From Agapetus fuscipes (Eukaryota > Arthropoda > Insecta > Trichoptera > Glossosomatidae), in the NCBI GenBank assembly GCA_951799405.1, contig OX637337.1, positions 2,542,001 to 2,606,000 on the forward strand: a DNA stretch of 64,000 nucleotides. The letters are read 5' to 3'. Below, piece by piece: positions 63,687 to 64,000 of this stretch. Under the pieces are notes generated by a model. That model ran no database searches, had not been told where the DNA came from, and worked only from the letters and a program-made list of their open reading frames with translations. Within the stretch, counting starts at the first letter, position 1. Each line of letters starts with the position of its first letter. The translations under genes were made by a program, and so were the position numbers.

Positions 63687-64000
63687 CTAGAAGTCAACTA
63701 ATTGTCATAAACTGGGGGATAGGTCTTGATTAATCGCAGACAGAACTGTTTGTCCATTGCCTAGGAAGTCAACAATGTTGAAAAAAAAAAGTTTTTTTAT
63801 CCGTTTTGAAAGCACACAATTTAAAATTGTATCTTAACTTTCAAAAGCATCACCTACAACAAAACGCATAATACATATCGTCCCCCGGTGCTTGTTTGGC
63901 TTATCTACCGTTTGATTCAAAGATGACCTTTAGATGAAATTGTCTTGAGAATCACATTCTACACAATCTGAGGTAAGAAAAAAAAAGGGATAATACATCA

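Noticed and set aside
1..64000. CRISPR arrays, bacterial operons or phage-like systems
   Set aside because: The window is eukaryotic, with spliced coding and retroelements; the repeats are dispersed or simple tandem, not spacer-separated.

Overview
The window looks like AT-rich, intron-rich animal DNA, most likely from an arthropod. The grounds are a bilaterian multi-exon gene, a BEL/Pao retrotransposon of the insect/arthropod type, a DIRS-like element, CR1/L2-type LINEs and several tRNA-headed SINE families. The species cannot be named from the sequence alone.

One host gene is recognised. Twenty-four consecutive exons on the minus strand, from 63686 down to 25163, rebuild into one uninterrupted reading frame of 1,314 residues plus a stop. 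Every junction is GT-AG and phase-consistent. The protein aligns from end to end with Ral GTPase-activating protein subunit beta (RALGAPB), lacking only the first roughly 170 residues, whose exons lie beyond base 64000. The C-terminal RapGAP-like domain (exons 20 to 24) and the stop codon are present. No other host gene is supported; the first 25 kb is repeat-dominated DNA downstream of RALGAPB.

Left part (1 to about 25 kb): a nearly complete BEL/Pao element (6761-13279) with two LTRs, a 5-bp target duplication and an open 1,712-codon gag-pol frame sits inside an older (GATTA)n-tailed repeat. Around it are tRNA-headed SINEs, including a dimeric B-A type, decayed LINE 3' ends, foldback elements and hammerhead-like hairpins.

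Right part (25 to 64 kb): RALGAPB introns are filled with insertions. Intron 4 (about 10 kb) holds a DIRS-like tyrosine-recombinase retroelement (52440-57464) with identical 193-bp inverted ends and an internal complementary region. Its reverse transcriptase region has grown by three independent tandem duplications, one of which makes four copies of the catalytic core. The element abuts the (ATC)n tail of a 5'-truncated L2/CR1-like LINE. Other introns carry SINEs, a solo LTR with a 4-bp duplication, MITEs (one hAT-like with an 8-bp duplication), a perfect 36-bp hairpin and LINE remnants.

The most unusual observations are the tandemly multiplied RT core in an element that still has perfect terminal repeats, the two-speed divergence of the BEL LTRs, the dimeric SINE subfamily with a diagnostic deletion, and the recurrent hammerhead-like cores.
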